Below the pieces are notes generated by a model. It saw only the letters and a list, made by a program, of their open reading frames with translations, searched no databases and was not told where the DNA came from. From assembly GCF_001654845.1 (NCBI RefSeq), contig NZ_LXES01000012.1:1-63932 (forward strand): DNA of 63,932 nucleotides, written 5' to 3'. Within the stretch, counting starts at the first letter, position 1, and every line of letters begins with the position of its first letter. Shown piece by piece: positions 56,904 through 63,932 of the stretch. The stretch comes from Enterobacter soli ATCC BAA-2102 (lineage in GTDB: Bacteria; Pseudomonadota; Gammaproteobacteria; Enterobacterales; Enterobacteriaceae). The translations under genes and the position numbers were made by a program.

Positions 56904-58175
56904 TTAGTGTGCGTGATGTCCAAGCGCATAGGCAGCAGGCAGGTTCAGACGCTGCCAGAACTGCTGATCCGGCGTTGTCCCGGAGAGCGGATAACCCGCA
57001 GGCAGCGCCGTTTTCACCATCAGCGCCTGGCGCTGGGCTGTGCTGAGGTTTGGCAGCGCCGCTTCAAGCAGCACGTCTGCCCCTTCAGGCACTTTCAGAC
57101 TCTGCTGTTCACCTTTTTGCTGCGGCAGATCGTAGGTCATGGTGAAGCGATAGAACGTCTGCATGGCTGGGTCACGATACGGATCGTTCTTGCCGTCGGT
57201 CTTTGCGCACTCAGCAAGCGTAGTCCCACACTCTTTTTCCAGCGCGGTGCGCAGCTGGTCGCGGGCTTCGTTAAACAGCGCGCGATATTTGGCATCATTC
57301 AGATAATGGGCCACATTACGCTGCGCCACCATTCGCGAGCCCATCACATCCAGCGGATAGTGCACGCCGAGGACAATTCGGGAATAACCATAGCGTGCCC
57401 CTCGCGTCACCAGCGCATCAAAACGCTCCGGGATCATCTCTGCCATCAGCAGCGCATCGGTATAACCGGTGTTGGTGTGCCCGCTCGGGAACGAGCCGCC
57501 ATCAGCGGTATAGGGATGATTGTCTTTCACCACCACATCATCAGGCACCAGATGAATGGTATTGCCCTGAATCAGGAACGGGCGCGGGTTATTAAAGTGC
57601 TTTTTCGCCTCACCAGTGCTGACTTCTGAAGCCTTAATCAGCGCGGCGGCTTTGCCAAGCTCCCCTTTGTCGTAGGCATCAAGAAATGCCTTGCCCAGAC
57701 GCGGCCCCAGCGCGTCGCTCAGGAAATAGAGATAGCTAATCCCTTCGGCATCCGCCAGCGCCTGATGGCGAGTGAGTTGCGAAGCATCGCGGTTAATGTC
57801 GGTCACTGTTTTGAGATTTTCGCTGATAACGGTCTCTGGCAGTGTGCTAAATGCCGACAGCAGTTCGATACCCGCCTGCTGGTTCTCTTTTACCCGGAAG
57901 TCGTAGCCGCTGGCCTTAAGCCAGGCTTTATCGGCCTGGGTTTTGTTCTGCTTCGCCTTTTCGAGCTGGTCACGCGTGAGCGTCACAGCATCGCCTTTTA
58001 GCGCATCGCGCAGTTGCATCAGTGCCTGAGATTCCAGAGCATTAAACGACGGGCTGGCTGATGCCGGCGTAACGCTGCTGGCGATGTCGGCTGCCTGGTT
58101 GAGCGGAACCTCTTTTGCCAGTACCGGCAGCGCGAGGAGGAGTGCTGATGTGAGCAGTGTGAATTGCAGCTTCAT
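56904..58175 (-). CDS. Exported PAP2-type acid phosphatase
   Basis: Periplasmic phosphatase of the PAP2/class A acid-phosphatase fold. A signal peptide MKLQFTLLTSALLLALPVLA is followed by the three-part active site: K-x6-RP at residues 191-199 (KKHFNNPRP), PSGH at 230-233 and SRx5HxxxD at 265-276 (SRIVLGVHYPLD). At 423 residues it is much longer than PhoN/PhoC (about 250), with an extra N-terminal helical region and a C-terminal tail. Not part of the E. coli K-12 gene order here. Lies between prlC and rlmJ, divergent from rlmJ. Substrate unknown. Confidence 0.88.
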   Translation of the reverse strand: MKLQFTLLTSALLLALPVLAKEVPLNQAADIASSVTPASASPSFNALESQALMQLRDALKGDAVTLTRDQLEKAKQNKTQADKAWLKASGYDFRVKENQQAGIELLSAFSTLPETVISENLKTVTDINRDASQLTRHQALADAEGISYLYFLSDALGPRLGKAFLDAYDKGELGKAAALIKASEVSTGEAKKHFNNPRPFLIQGNTIHLVPDDVVVKDNHPYTADGGSFPSGHTNTGYTDALLMAEMIPERFDALVTRGARYGYSRIVLGVHYPLDVMGSRMVAQRNVAHYLNDAKYRALFNEARDQLRTALEKECGTTLAECAKTDGKNDPYRDPAMQTFYRFTMTYDLPQQKGEQQSLKVPEGADVLLEAALPNLSTAQRQALMVKTALPAGYPLSGTTPDQQFWQRLNLPAAYALGHHAH

Positions 58176-58368
58176 TATTTTTCCTTTTATTCAAAGAATT
58201 ACCTTGCCTGCCTGCGACGCTAGCCCTGCTGGTTGACACTTTTATGACACCGATATGTTTTGCAACGCTTTTGCCAGAATTGAAACAGCACGGCGCTTTA
58301 GCGGTAATCCAGGCAGATCTACGGTAAACTAGCGCTTAACTTGTTTACTTCCCGGAATCTCTGCATCC

Positions 58369-59211
58369 ATGCTCAGTTATCGCCACAGCTTTCACGCAGG
58401 CAACCACGCCGACGTCCTTAAACACACCGTTCAGAGCCTGATCATCGAATCGCTCAAAGAGAAAGATAAACCGTTTCTCTACCTGGACACGCACGCTGGC
58501 GCGGGCCGTTATCAGCTGAGCGGCGAGCACGCCGAGCGTACCGGTGAATACCTTGAAGGCATAGCCCGCATCTGGCAGCAGGATGACCTGCCGGCAGAAC
58601 TGGAGCCTTATATCGGTGTGGTTGAGCATTTCAACCGTAGCGGTCAGCTGCGTTACTACCCGGGCTCTCCGCTGATTGCCCGCCAGCTGCTGCGCGAGCA
58701 GGACAGCCTTCAGCTGACCGAACTGCACCCAAGCGATTTCCCACTGCTGCGTTCCGAATTCCAGAAAGATAACCGCGCTCGCGTGGAAAAAGCCGATGGC
58801 TACCAGCAACTGAAAGCCAAACTGCCACCGGTTTCCCGCCGTGGTCTGGTGTTGATTGACCCGCCATACGAAATCAAAACCGACTATCAGGCCGTGGTAA
58901 CGGGCATCAACGAAGGTTACAAACGTTTTGCAACCGGTACTTATGCACTGTGGTATCCGGTGGTACTGCGCGCACAAATCAAGCGCATGATCAAAGACCT
59001 GGAAGCCACCGGCATCCGCAAAATCCTGCAAATTGAGCTGGCCGTACGCCCGGACAGCGACCAGCGCGGCATGACCGCCTCCGGCATGATTGTGATCAAC
59101 CCGCCGTGGAAGCTCGAAGCGCAAATGAACAACGTGCTGCCGTGGCTGCACAAAACGCTGGTGCCAGCCGGTACCGGCCATGCGACAGTGAGCTGGATCG
59201 TGCCTGAGTAA
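58369..59211 (+). CDS. rlmJ: 23S rRNA m6A2030 methyltransferase RlmJ
   Basis: SAM-dependent enzyme that methylates A2030 of 23S rRNA (formerly YhiR). It has the N-terminal MLSYRHSFHAGNHADVLKH, THAGAGRY near the SAM site and the catalytic LIDPPYE motif; 280 residues, as in E. coli. Stands alone before gor. Confidence 0.95.
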   Translation: MLSYRHSFHAGNHADVLKHTVQSLIIESLKEKDKPFLYLDTHAGAGRYQLSGEHAERTGEYLEGIARIWQQDDLPAELEPYIGVVEHFNRSGQLRYYPGSPLIARQLLREQDSLQLTELHPSDFPLLRSEFQKDNRARVEKADGYQQLKAKLPPVSRRGLVLIDPPYEIKTDYQAVVTGINEGYKRFATGTYALWYPVVLRAQIKRMIKDLEATGIRKILQIELAVRPDSDQRGMTASGMIVINPPWKLEAQMNNVLPWLHKTLVPAGTGHATVSWIVPE

Positions 59212-59282
59212 TCGCAGTCATTGGTGGAACCTATTGATTTCAGGTATACAATCGCGGCAATTCACGATTAAGGATAAAAGCT

Positions 59283-60635
59283 ATGACGAAGCATTATGAC
59301 TACATCGCAATTGGCGGCGGCAGCGGCGGCATCGCCTCTATCAACCGTGCAGCCATGTACGGCCAGAAGTGTGCGCTGATTGAAGCCAAAGAGCTTGGCG
59401 GCACCTGCGTGAACGTGGGTTGTGTACCGAAAAAAGTCATGTGGCACGCGGCGCAAATCCGTGAAGCTATTCATATGTATGGCCCGGATTACGGCTTTGA
59501 CACCACCATCAATAACTTTGACTGGGACAAGCTGATTGCCAGCCGTACGGCTTATATCGACCGTATCCATACCTCGTATGACAACGTACTGGGCAAAAAC
59601 AACGTCGATGTGATCCGAGGTTTTGCGCGCTTTGTTGATGCCAAAACGATCGAAGTCAACGGCGAGACGATCACCGCCGATCATATCCTGATCGCCACCG
59701 GTGGCAGACCGAGCCACCCGAACATTCCTGGTGTGGAATACGGTATCGACTCCGACGGTTTCTTCGAACTGCCTGCCCTGCCAAAACGCGTTGCGGTTGT
59801 TGGCGCTGGTTACATCGCGGTTGAGCTGGCAGGTGTCATTAACGGCCTGGGCGCCGAAGCGCATCTGTTTGTGCGTAAGCACGCGCCACTGCGTAGCTTC
59901 GATCCGCTGATCGTCGATACCCTGGTCGAAGTGATGAACGCCGAAGGCCCGACCCTGCACACGCACGCTGTACCAAAAGCGGTCGTGAAAAATGCAGACG
60001 GCAGCCTGACCCTGGAGCTGGAAGATGGCCGCAGCCAGACCGTCGATTGCCTGATCTGGGCAATTGGTCGTGAGCCGGCAAACGACAACTTCAACCTGGC
60101 CGTCACTGGCGTGAAAACCAACGACAAAGGCTATATCGTCGTCGATAAATTCCAGAACACCAGCGTGCCGGGCATTTATGCGGTGGGCGATAACACCGGT
60201 GCTGTTGAACTGACTCCGGTCGCGGTGGCCGCAGGTCGTCGTCTCTCTGAGCGTCTGTTTAACAACAAGCCGGACGAGCATCTGGACTACAGCAACATCC
60301 CGACCGTGGTGTTCAGCCACCCGCCAATCGGCACCGTAGGCTTAACCGAGCCGCAGGCGCGCGAACAGTATGGCGATGACCAGGTAAAAGTGTACAAATC
60401 GGCGTTTACCGCGATGTATACCGCCGTCACTTCTCACCGTCAGCCATGCCGCATGAAGCTGGTATGCGTTGGCCCGGACGAGAAAATTGTCGGTATTCAC
60501 GGTATTGGCTTTGGTATGGATGAGATCCTGCAAGGCTTTGCTGTGGCACTGAAAATGGGCGCAACCAAGAAAGACTTCGATAACACCGTGGCGATCCACC
60601 CAACTGCGGCGGAAGAGTTTGTGACCATGCGTTAA
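59283..60635 (+). CDS. gor: Glutathione reductase Gor
   Basis: NADPH-dependent flavoenzyme that keeps glutathione reduced. The FAD motif is [16 protein letters not shown], the redox-active disulfide is Cys42/Cys47 in [13 protein letters not shown], the NADPH motif is [14 protein letters not shown] with the phosphate-binding arginine region [10 protein letters not shown], and the dimer-interface catalytic histidine is in HPTAAEEF near the C-terminus. Length 450, as in E. coli. OxyR control is known in E. coli; no site is claimed here. Confidence 0.97.
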   Translation: MTKHYDYIAIGGGSGGIASINRAAMYGQKCALIEAKELGGTCVNVGCVPKKVMWHAAQIREAIHMYGPDYGFDTTINNFDWDKLIASRTAYIDRIHTSYDNVLGKNNVDVIRGFARFVDAKTIEVNGETITADHILIATGGRPSHPNIPGVEYGIDSDGFFELPALPKRVAVVGAGYIAVELAGVINGLGAEAHLFVRKHAPLRSFDPLIVDTLVEVMNAEGPTLHTHAVPKAVVKNADGSLTLELEDGRSQTVDCLIWAIGREPANDNFNLAVTGVKTNDKGYIVVDKFQNTSVPGIYAVGDNTGAVELTPVAVAAGRRLSERLFNNKPDEHLDYSNIPTVVFSHPPIGTVGLTEPQAREQYGDDQVKVYKSAFTAMYTAVTSHRQPCRMKLVCVGPDEKIVGIHGIGFGMDEILQGFAVALKMGATKKDFDNTVAIHPTAAEEFVTMR

Positions 60636-60647
60636 TCTCGCATTGCC

Positions 60648-60684
60648 TCTGGCGTCAGGCGATTAATATTTGCCCGACGCCAGA
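60648..60684. terminator. Inverted repeat between gor and the pentapeptide gene
   Basis: A perfect nine-base inverted repeat, TCTGGCGTC (60648-60656) and GACGCCAGA (60676-60684), spans the stop codon of the pentapeptide-repeat gene and lies just after gor. It has no T run, so termination would be weak or Rho-assisted. Confidence 0.45.
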
Positions 60685-61053
60685 ACATTCGTCGAAAACA
60701 AACATCCTCCTGTGCATATTCATCAAACGCATCCCCGCCACCTGGCAACCTCGAAAGACAATAGGTTTTGTCACCATTGAATGTGAAAAACAGACATTGC
60801 GCATATCGCAGTTTTCAAACGTAATATTTTCCAGACAACAACGATTGAGCGTTAAGTTAGAAAAACAAATATCGTAGAACGAAATTTCACTTAAATTACT
60901 GCGATAAAGAATCGCGTTTATTTTCTCCCCCCGAATATTCAAACCTACCAATTGTCGGTTTTCTATTAAGCCATTTAAGTCTGATATAGTGTTTTGCTGC
61001 GTATTCTGTAAAGACAAAGGCATAGCGCCCTGACGCTTCGCGTTAAGGTTCAT
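60655..61053 (-). CDS. Pentapeptide-repeat protein
   Basis: A 132-residue protein with about nine tandem pentapeptides from roughly residue 49 to 97. Read in register they are LYRSN, LSEIS, FYDIC, FSNLT, LNRCC, LENIT, FENCD, MRNVC, FSHSM, with L/F/M at the centre position. Such repeats fold as a right-handed square beta-helix. The N-terminal 35 residues are not part of the helix. It is unusually cysteine-rich for this fold. The ATG at 61053 has a GGAA ribosome site; the second Met (61023) has none. Function unknown. AT-richer than gor and divergent from the caspase-like gene at 61245. Confidence 0.75.
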   Translation of the reverse strand: MNLNAKRQGAMPLSLQNTQQNTISDLNGLIENRQLVGLNIRGEKINAILYRSNLSEISFYDICFSNLTLNRCCLENITFENCDMRNVCFSHSMVTKPIVFRGCQVAGMRLMNMHRRMFVFDECSGVGQILIA

Positions 61054-61153
61054 AAAGGTTCCATTTTGAGTGTTGTCATCAGAAAGGATGACGAGTGAGT
61101 GGATCCCTTTAATGCCTTACTGCGCTACGTCGAAACAACAGCGATTTTGTCCA

Positions 61154-61183
61154 TTTATTTGCAGAGTTGGTCTGCAAAATAAA
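61154..61183. promoter_or_regulatory. Dyad between the divergent pentapeptide and caspase-like genes
   Basis: TTTATTTGCAGA (61154-61165) is mirrored by TCTGCAAAATAAA (61171-61183) around GTTGG. It sits between the two divergent starts and could be an operator for both or a small terminator hairpin. Confidence 0.4.
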
Positions 61184-61244
61184 AGCGTTTAAATAAACAA
61201 TTCTAAATCACATAACGTAATAATTTTATTTAAGTGAGTTTTTA

Positions 61245-61964
61245 ATGCCAAAACACACAAGCAGTAATTGTATTCTGGTGATTGAGTCCCCGTGGGAGTT
61301 AGATGGGCAAGATTCTAACCGTTCTTCGGTTGTACCGTTTATCGAAGGCATCGCAAAGTTACACGGGGATACTGATGTCTATTTTCTGAATTTTTACGAC
61401 AAAAGTAGTTTTAAGACCGCGCTTGATTGCCTGTGTAAGCAAACTTTTGCGAATACCATCGTCTATGTTGCAGCCCATGGCAGCTCAACACACATCGCAA
61501 AAGTGCCGTTGAAGGACATCCTCAGCGCCGTTAGCGAGAAATCCGCAAAATTCAACATCAGAGGCCTGATGCTGGGGTCATGTTTCGCCGGAGGAAAAAC
61601 ACAGTTATTGCAGAATTTCACGCAGGGTAGTGGTCTGCGCTGGTGTGCGGGATATGCCTCTTCCTGTTACTGGCTGACAGGTACGATGATTGATTGCGCC
61701 ATTATCAGCAGCGCACTGGGGATGCATGAAGAGCATTACCAGGATCGTGAGTCAATGAACCATGCATTTGCAAATGCCCTCGCTCCGTTTGCGCCAAATG
61801 CCATTATTGGCAACGGCAAAAAACACGATGACGTTCCTCTTTGTGAGTCTCTGCAATTTGTCATCCAGCCTGAAGGCAAAGGCCATCGCCCTCTTCTCGC
61901 GTCTGAAGAAATATTCGTGCAGGCACATTCACTGCGTGCAGAAACAGAAGAAGAAGCCTATTAA
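61245..61964 (+). CDS. Putative caspase/CHAT-like cysteine protease
   Basis: A 239-residue soluble protein that I cannot assign to a named gene. A hydrophobic strand ending in His-Gly (TIVYVAAHGSS, His78) is followed 35 residues later by a second hydrophobic strand ending in Cys (IRGLMLGSCFAGG, Cys113). This is the His/Cys dyad layout of clan CD peptidases (caspase, CHAT, gingipain). After the cysteine comes GYASSCYWLTG, similar to a conserved strand in CHAT-like proteins. The N-terminal part begins with a beta strand (CILVIESPW). No repeat or sensor domain is fused. Weak ribosome site and AT-rich promoter region. Neighbour: divergent pentapeptide-repeat gene. Enzyme activity is inference. 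Confidence 0.65.
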   Translation: MPKHTSSNCILVIESPWELDGQDSNRSSVVPFIEGIAKLHGDTDVYFLNFYDKSSFKTALDCLCKQTFANTIVYVAAHGSSTHIAKVPLKDILSAVSEKSAKFNIRGLMLGSCFAGGKTQLLQNFTQGSGLRWCAGYASSCYWLTGTMIDCAIISSALGMHEEHYQDRESMNHAFANALAPFAPNAIIGNGKKHDDVPLCESLQFVIQPEGKGHRPLLASEEIFVQAHSLRAETEEEAY

Positions 61965-62210
61965 GGTCTTGGTGAATACATACTCTGTTGCAAAGTGAAT
62001 GCTCTGAATTTTAAGGTGTTCAAGGATGGGGGGTTAGCAGGTTTATGGTTTAAATATCATGAACCTGTGTAACCTTTTATCCTTTTCGCCTTCCTGCCAA
62101 AACGTGATCTACCGCACATTTAACTCCCCACGCATCGAAGCGAATGTCTACGCTTATGAGACACCCGGAAAAACCTGTCATTGTGAATACAACCGGAGGT
62201 CCCTATCACT
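61965..62210. promoter_or_regulatory. Non-coding region upstream of treF
   Basis: No gene is supported here. The last 12 bases hold the treF ribosome site (GGAGG). Small frames at 61762-61998 and 62059-62298 overlap neighbouring genes and show no family features. No terminator for the upstream gene stands out. Confidence 0.4.
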
Positions 62211-63860
62211 ATGTTCAGCCAGAAACTACACGCCGCCGATATCGTCGAGTTCAGGATTGAGGAAGAACTTCGCTACGAGGCCGATCCCTGCGAGTTGAAA
62301 CTGGATGAAATGATTGAAGCGGAGCCGGAACCCGAAATGATCGAGGGGCTGCCCGCATCCGATGCCCTCACCCCTGCCGATCGTTACCTTGAACTGTTTG
62401 AGCATGTGCAGTCATCGCGGCTGTTTGCAGACAGCAAAACCTTCCCCGACTGCGCGCCGAAAATGGATCCGCTGGATATTCTTATCCGCTATCGCAAGGT
62501 AAAACGTCACCGGGATTTCGATTTGCGCCAGTTCGTTGAGAACCATTTCTGGATGCCGGAAGTGCTCTCCAGCGAATATATTTCTGACCCGAATCATTCC
62601 CTGAAAGAGCATATTGATAATCTGTGGCCGGTGCTGACGCGCGAACCGCAGGACCATATTCCCTGGTCGTCACTGTTGGCGCTGCCGCAGGCGTACATTG
62701 TGCCCGGCGGGCGTTTCAGCGAAACCTACTACTGGGATTCCTACTTCACCATGCTGGGGCTGGCGGAAAGCGGACGCCACGACATGCTGAAGTGCATGGC
62801 GGACAACTTCGCGTGGATGATTGAGCGTTACGGCCATATTCCCAACGGCAACCGCACCTACTACCTGAGCCGCTCGCAGCCGCCAGTGTTTGCGCTAATG
62901 GTCGAGTTGTTCGAGGAAGATGGTGTGCGCGGTGCCCGGCGCTATCTGGACCACCTGTTGCTGGAATATGCCTTCTGGATGGACGGCGCAGAATCTTTGC
63001 TGCTGAACCAGGCCTACCGTCACGTAGTGCGAATGCCGGACGGCTCTATGCTTAACCGCTACTGGGACGACCGTGACACGCCGCGCGATGAATCATGGAT
63101 TGAGGATGTAGAAACCGCTAAACACTCCGGTCGCCCGCCGAATGAGGTCTATCGCGACCTCCGGGCGGGCGCGGCTTCCGGCTGGGATTACTCTTCCCGC
63201 TGGCTGCGCGATGCCGGGCGGCTTGCCAGCATTCGTACCACGCAGTTTATTCCCATCGATTTGAATGCCTTCCTGTACAAGCTGGAAAGCACCATCGCTA
63301 ATCTTTCAGGCCTGAAAGGTGATAAAGCGGCCGAAGCCCATTTCCGCCAGAAGGCAAGCGATCGCCGGGCTGCGGTCAACCGCTATCTGTGGGATGACGA
63401 GAACGGCTGTTACCGTGATTACGACTGGCGGCGTGAAGAGATGGCGTTGTTCTCCGCCGCCAGCATTGTGCCGCTGTATGTCGACATGGCAACCCACGAG
63501 CAGGCCGACCGGCTGGCCGATGCCGTTAACGCCCGTCTGTTAACGCCGGGGGGTATTTTAGCGACCGAGCATGAAACCGGCGAACAGTGGGATAAACCTA
63601 ACGGCTGGGCGCCGTTACAGTGGATGGCTATTCAGGGATTCAAACGTTATGGCAACGACTCGCTGGGCGATGAGATTGCCCACAGCTGGCTGCAAACGGT
63701 GAACCATTTCTATAAGAAACATCACAAGCTGATTGAGAAGTACCATATTGCCAGCAGTACGCCGCGTGAAGGTGGCGGTGGTGAATACCCGTTGCAGGAT
63801 GGGTTTGGCTGGACGAACGGTGTGGTGCGGCGTTTGATTGGGCTGTATGGGGAGCCTTGA
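62211..63860 (+). CDS. treF: Cytoplasmic trehalase TreF
   Basis: Family 37 glycoside hydrolase that splits cytosolic trehalose into two glucoses, used when cells leave osmotic stress. Both trehalase signatures are present: [15 protein letters not shown] and [13 protein letters not shown]. There is no signal peptide, which separates it from periplasmic TreA. The 549 residues match E. coli TreF, with differences mainly in the first 30 residues. A GGAGG ribosome site precedes the ATG. Confidence 0.96.
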   Translation: MFSQKLHAADIVEFRIEEELRYEADPCELKLDEMIEAEPEPEMIEGLPASDALTPADRYLELFEHVQSSRLFADSKTFPDCAPKMDPLDILIRYRKVKRHRDFDLRQFVENHFWMPEVLSSEYISDPNHSLKEHIDNLWPVLTREPQDHIPWSSLLALPQAYIVPGGRFSETYYWDSYFTMLGLAESGRHDMLKCMADNFAWMIERYGHIPNGNRTYYLSRSQPPVFALMVELFEEDGVRGARRYLDHLLLEYAFWMDGAESLLLNQAYRHVVRMPDGSMLNRYWDDRDTPRDESWIEDVETAKHSGRPPNEVYRDLRAGAASGWDYSSRWLRDAGRLASIRTTQFIPIDLNAFLYKLESTIANLSGLKGDKAAEAHFRQKASDRRAAVNRYLWDDENGCYRDYDWRREEMALFSAASIVPLYVDMATHEQADRLADAVNARLLTPGGILATEHETGEQWDKPNGWAPLQWMAIQGFKRYGNDSLGDEIAHSWLQTVNHFYKKHHKLIEKYHIASSTPREGGGGEYPLQDGFGWTNGVVRRLIGLYGEP

Positions 63861-63932
63861 CCCTCATCCTCCGGGGTGAGGGATGCCCACAAAAAATACG
63901 GGCACGTACGGCCCCCTCTCCTTTTTGGGGAG
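63861..63932. repeat. CCCTCACCC/CTCTCCC palindrome at the window end
   Basis: CCCTCATCCTCCGGGGTGAGGG forms one hairpin directly at the treF stop, followed by a second partial copy (CCCCCTCTCCTTTTTGGGGAG) cut by the window edge. Confidence 0.65.

Noticed and set aside
59268..60320. A 350-codon open frame antisense to gor
   Set aside because: It is a shadow of gor produced by its GC-biased third positions; no family features.
62059..62298. 79-codon frame before treF
   Set aside because: It overlaps the treF start in another frame and has no ribosome site or family match.

Overview
The window looks like a chromosomal segment of a member of the Enterobacteriaceae. Enterobacter or a close relative (Lelliottia/Leclercia) is most likely. 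Most proteins are nearly identical in length and sequence to Escherichia coli K-12 proteins, and the backbone order matches the E. coli gntU-to-treF interval. The accessory genes (arn operon, phenolic acid decarboxylase, terC) and the many copies of a 'CCCTCACCC...CTCTCCC' palindrome point away from Escherichia itself. Genus assignment is inference.

Layout. 1-1000: a possible remnant of a P4-type phage-satellite control region (Ash-like ORF with a folded RNA of C4 type) and an orphan 148-aa protein. 1005-4000: gluconate genes gntU, gntK, gntR, with two GntR operators in front of gntK. 4100-9950: yhhW, yhhX, the Fur-controlled sRNA ryhB, yhhY, ggt, yhhA, ugpQ. 9943-14260: ugpBAECQ with a four-repeat Pho box. 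14414-21263: livKHMGF, panM and livJ. 21493-22758: a PuuE-like transaminase between livJ and rpoH. 22894-27222: rpoH and ftsYEX. 27350-36537: rsmD, yhhL, yhhM, yhhN, zntA (ZntR promoter), tusA, yhhQ, dcrB, yhhS, yhhT, acpT.

36470-43860: the complete lipid A L-Ara4N operon arnBCADTEF, in a place where E. coli K-12 has the nik operon. 44298-49694: accessory block with padC, a divergent LysR regulator, an SDR enzyme, an NlpC/P60 peptidase, a HAD phosphatase, a TerC-family membrane protein and a small K+-channel-like protein. 49823-60635: backbone again (yhiN, pitA, uspB, uspA, prlC-rsmJ, a PAP2-type acid phosphatase, rlmJ, gor). 60655-61964: AT-richer insert with a pentapeptide-repeat protein divergent from a caspase/CHAT-like putative protease. 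62211-63860: treF.

How the genes work together. There are four transport/uptake units (gluconate, glycerol-3-phosphate, branched-chain amino acids, phosphate), a heat-shock and cell-division cluster (rpoH, ftsYEX), metal and redox stress functions (zntA, ryhB, gor, uspA/B, terC) and envelope modification (arn).

The most unusual observations are: a putative His/Cys (H78/C113) caspase-like protein facing a pentapeptide-repeat protein; an AcpT homologue that has lost two of its expected metal/catalytic residues; the Ash/C4-type remnant beside gntU; and an unassigned structured leader between a channel gene and terC. No CRISPR array, rRNA, tRNA or insertion sequence was seen.
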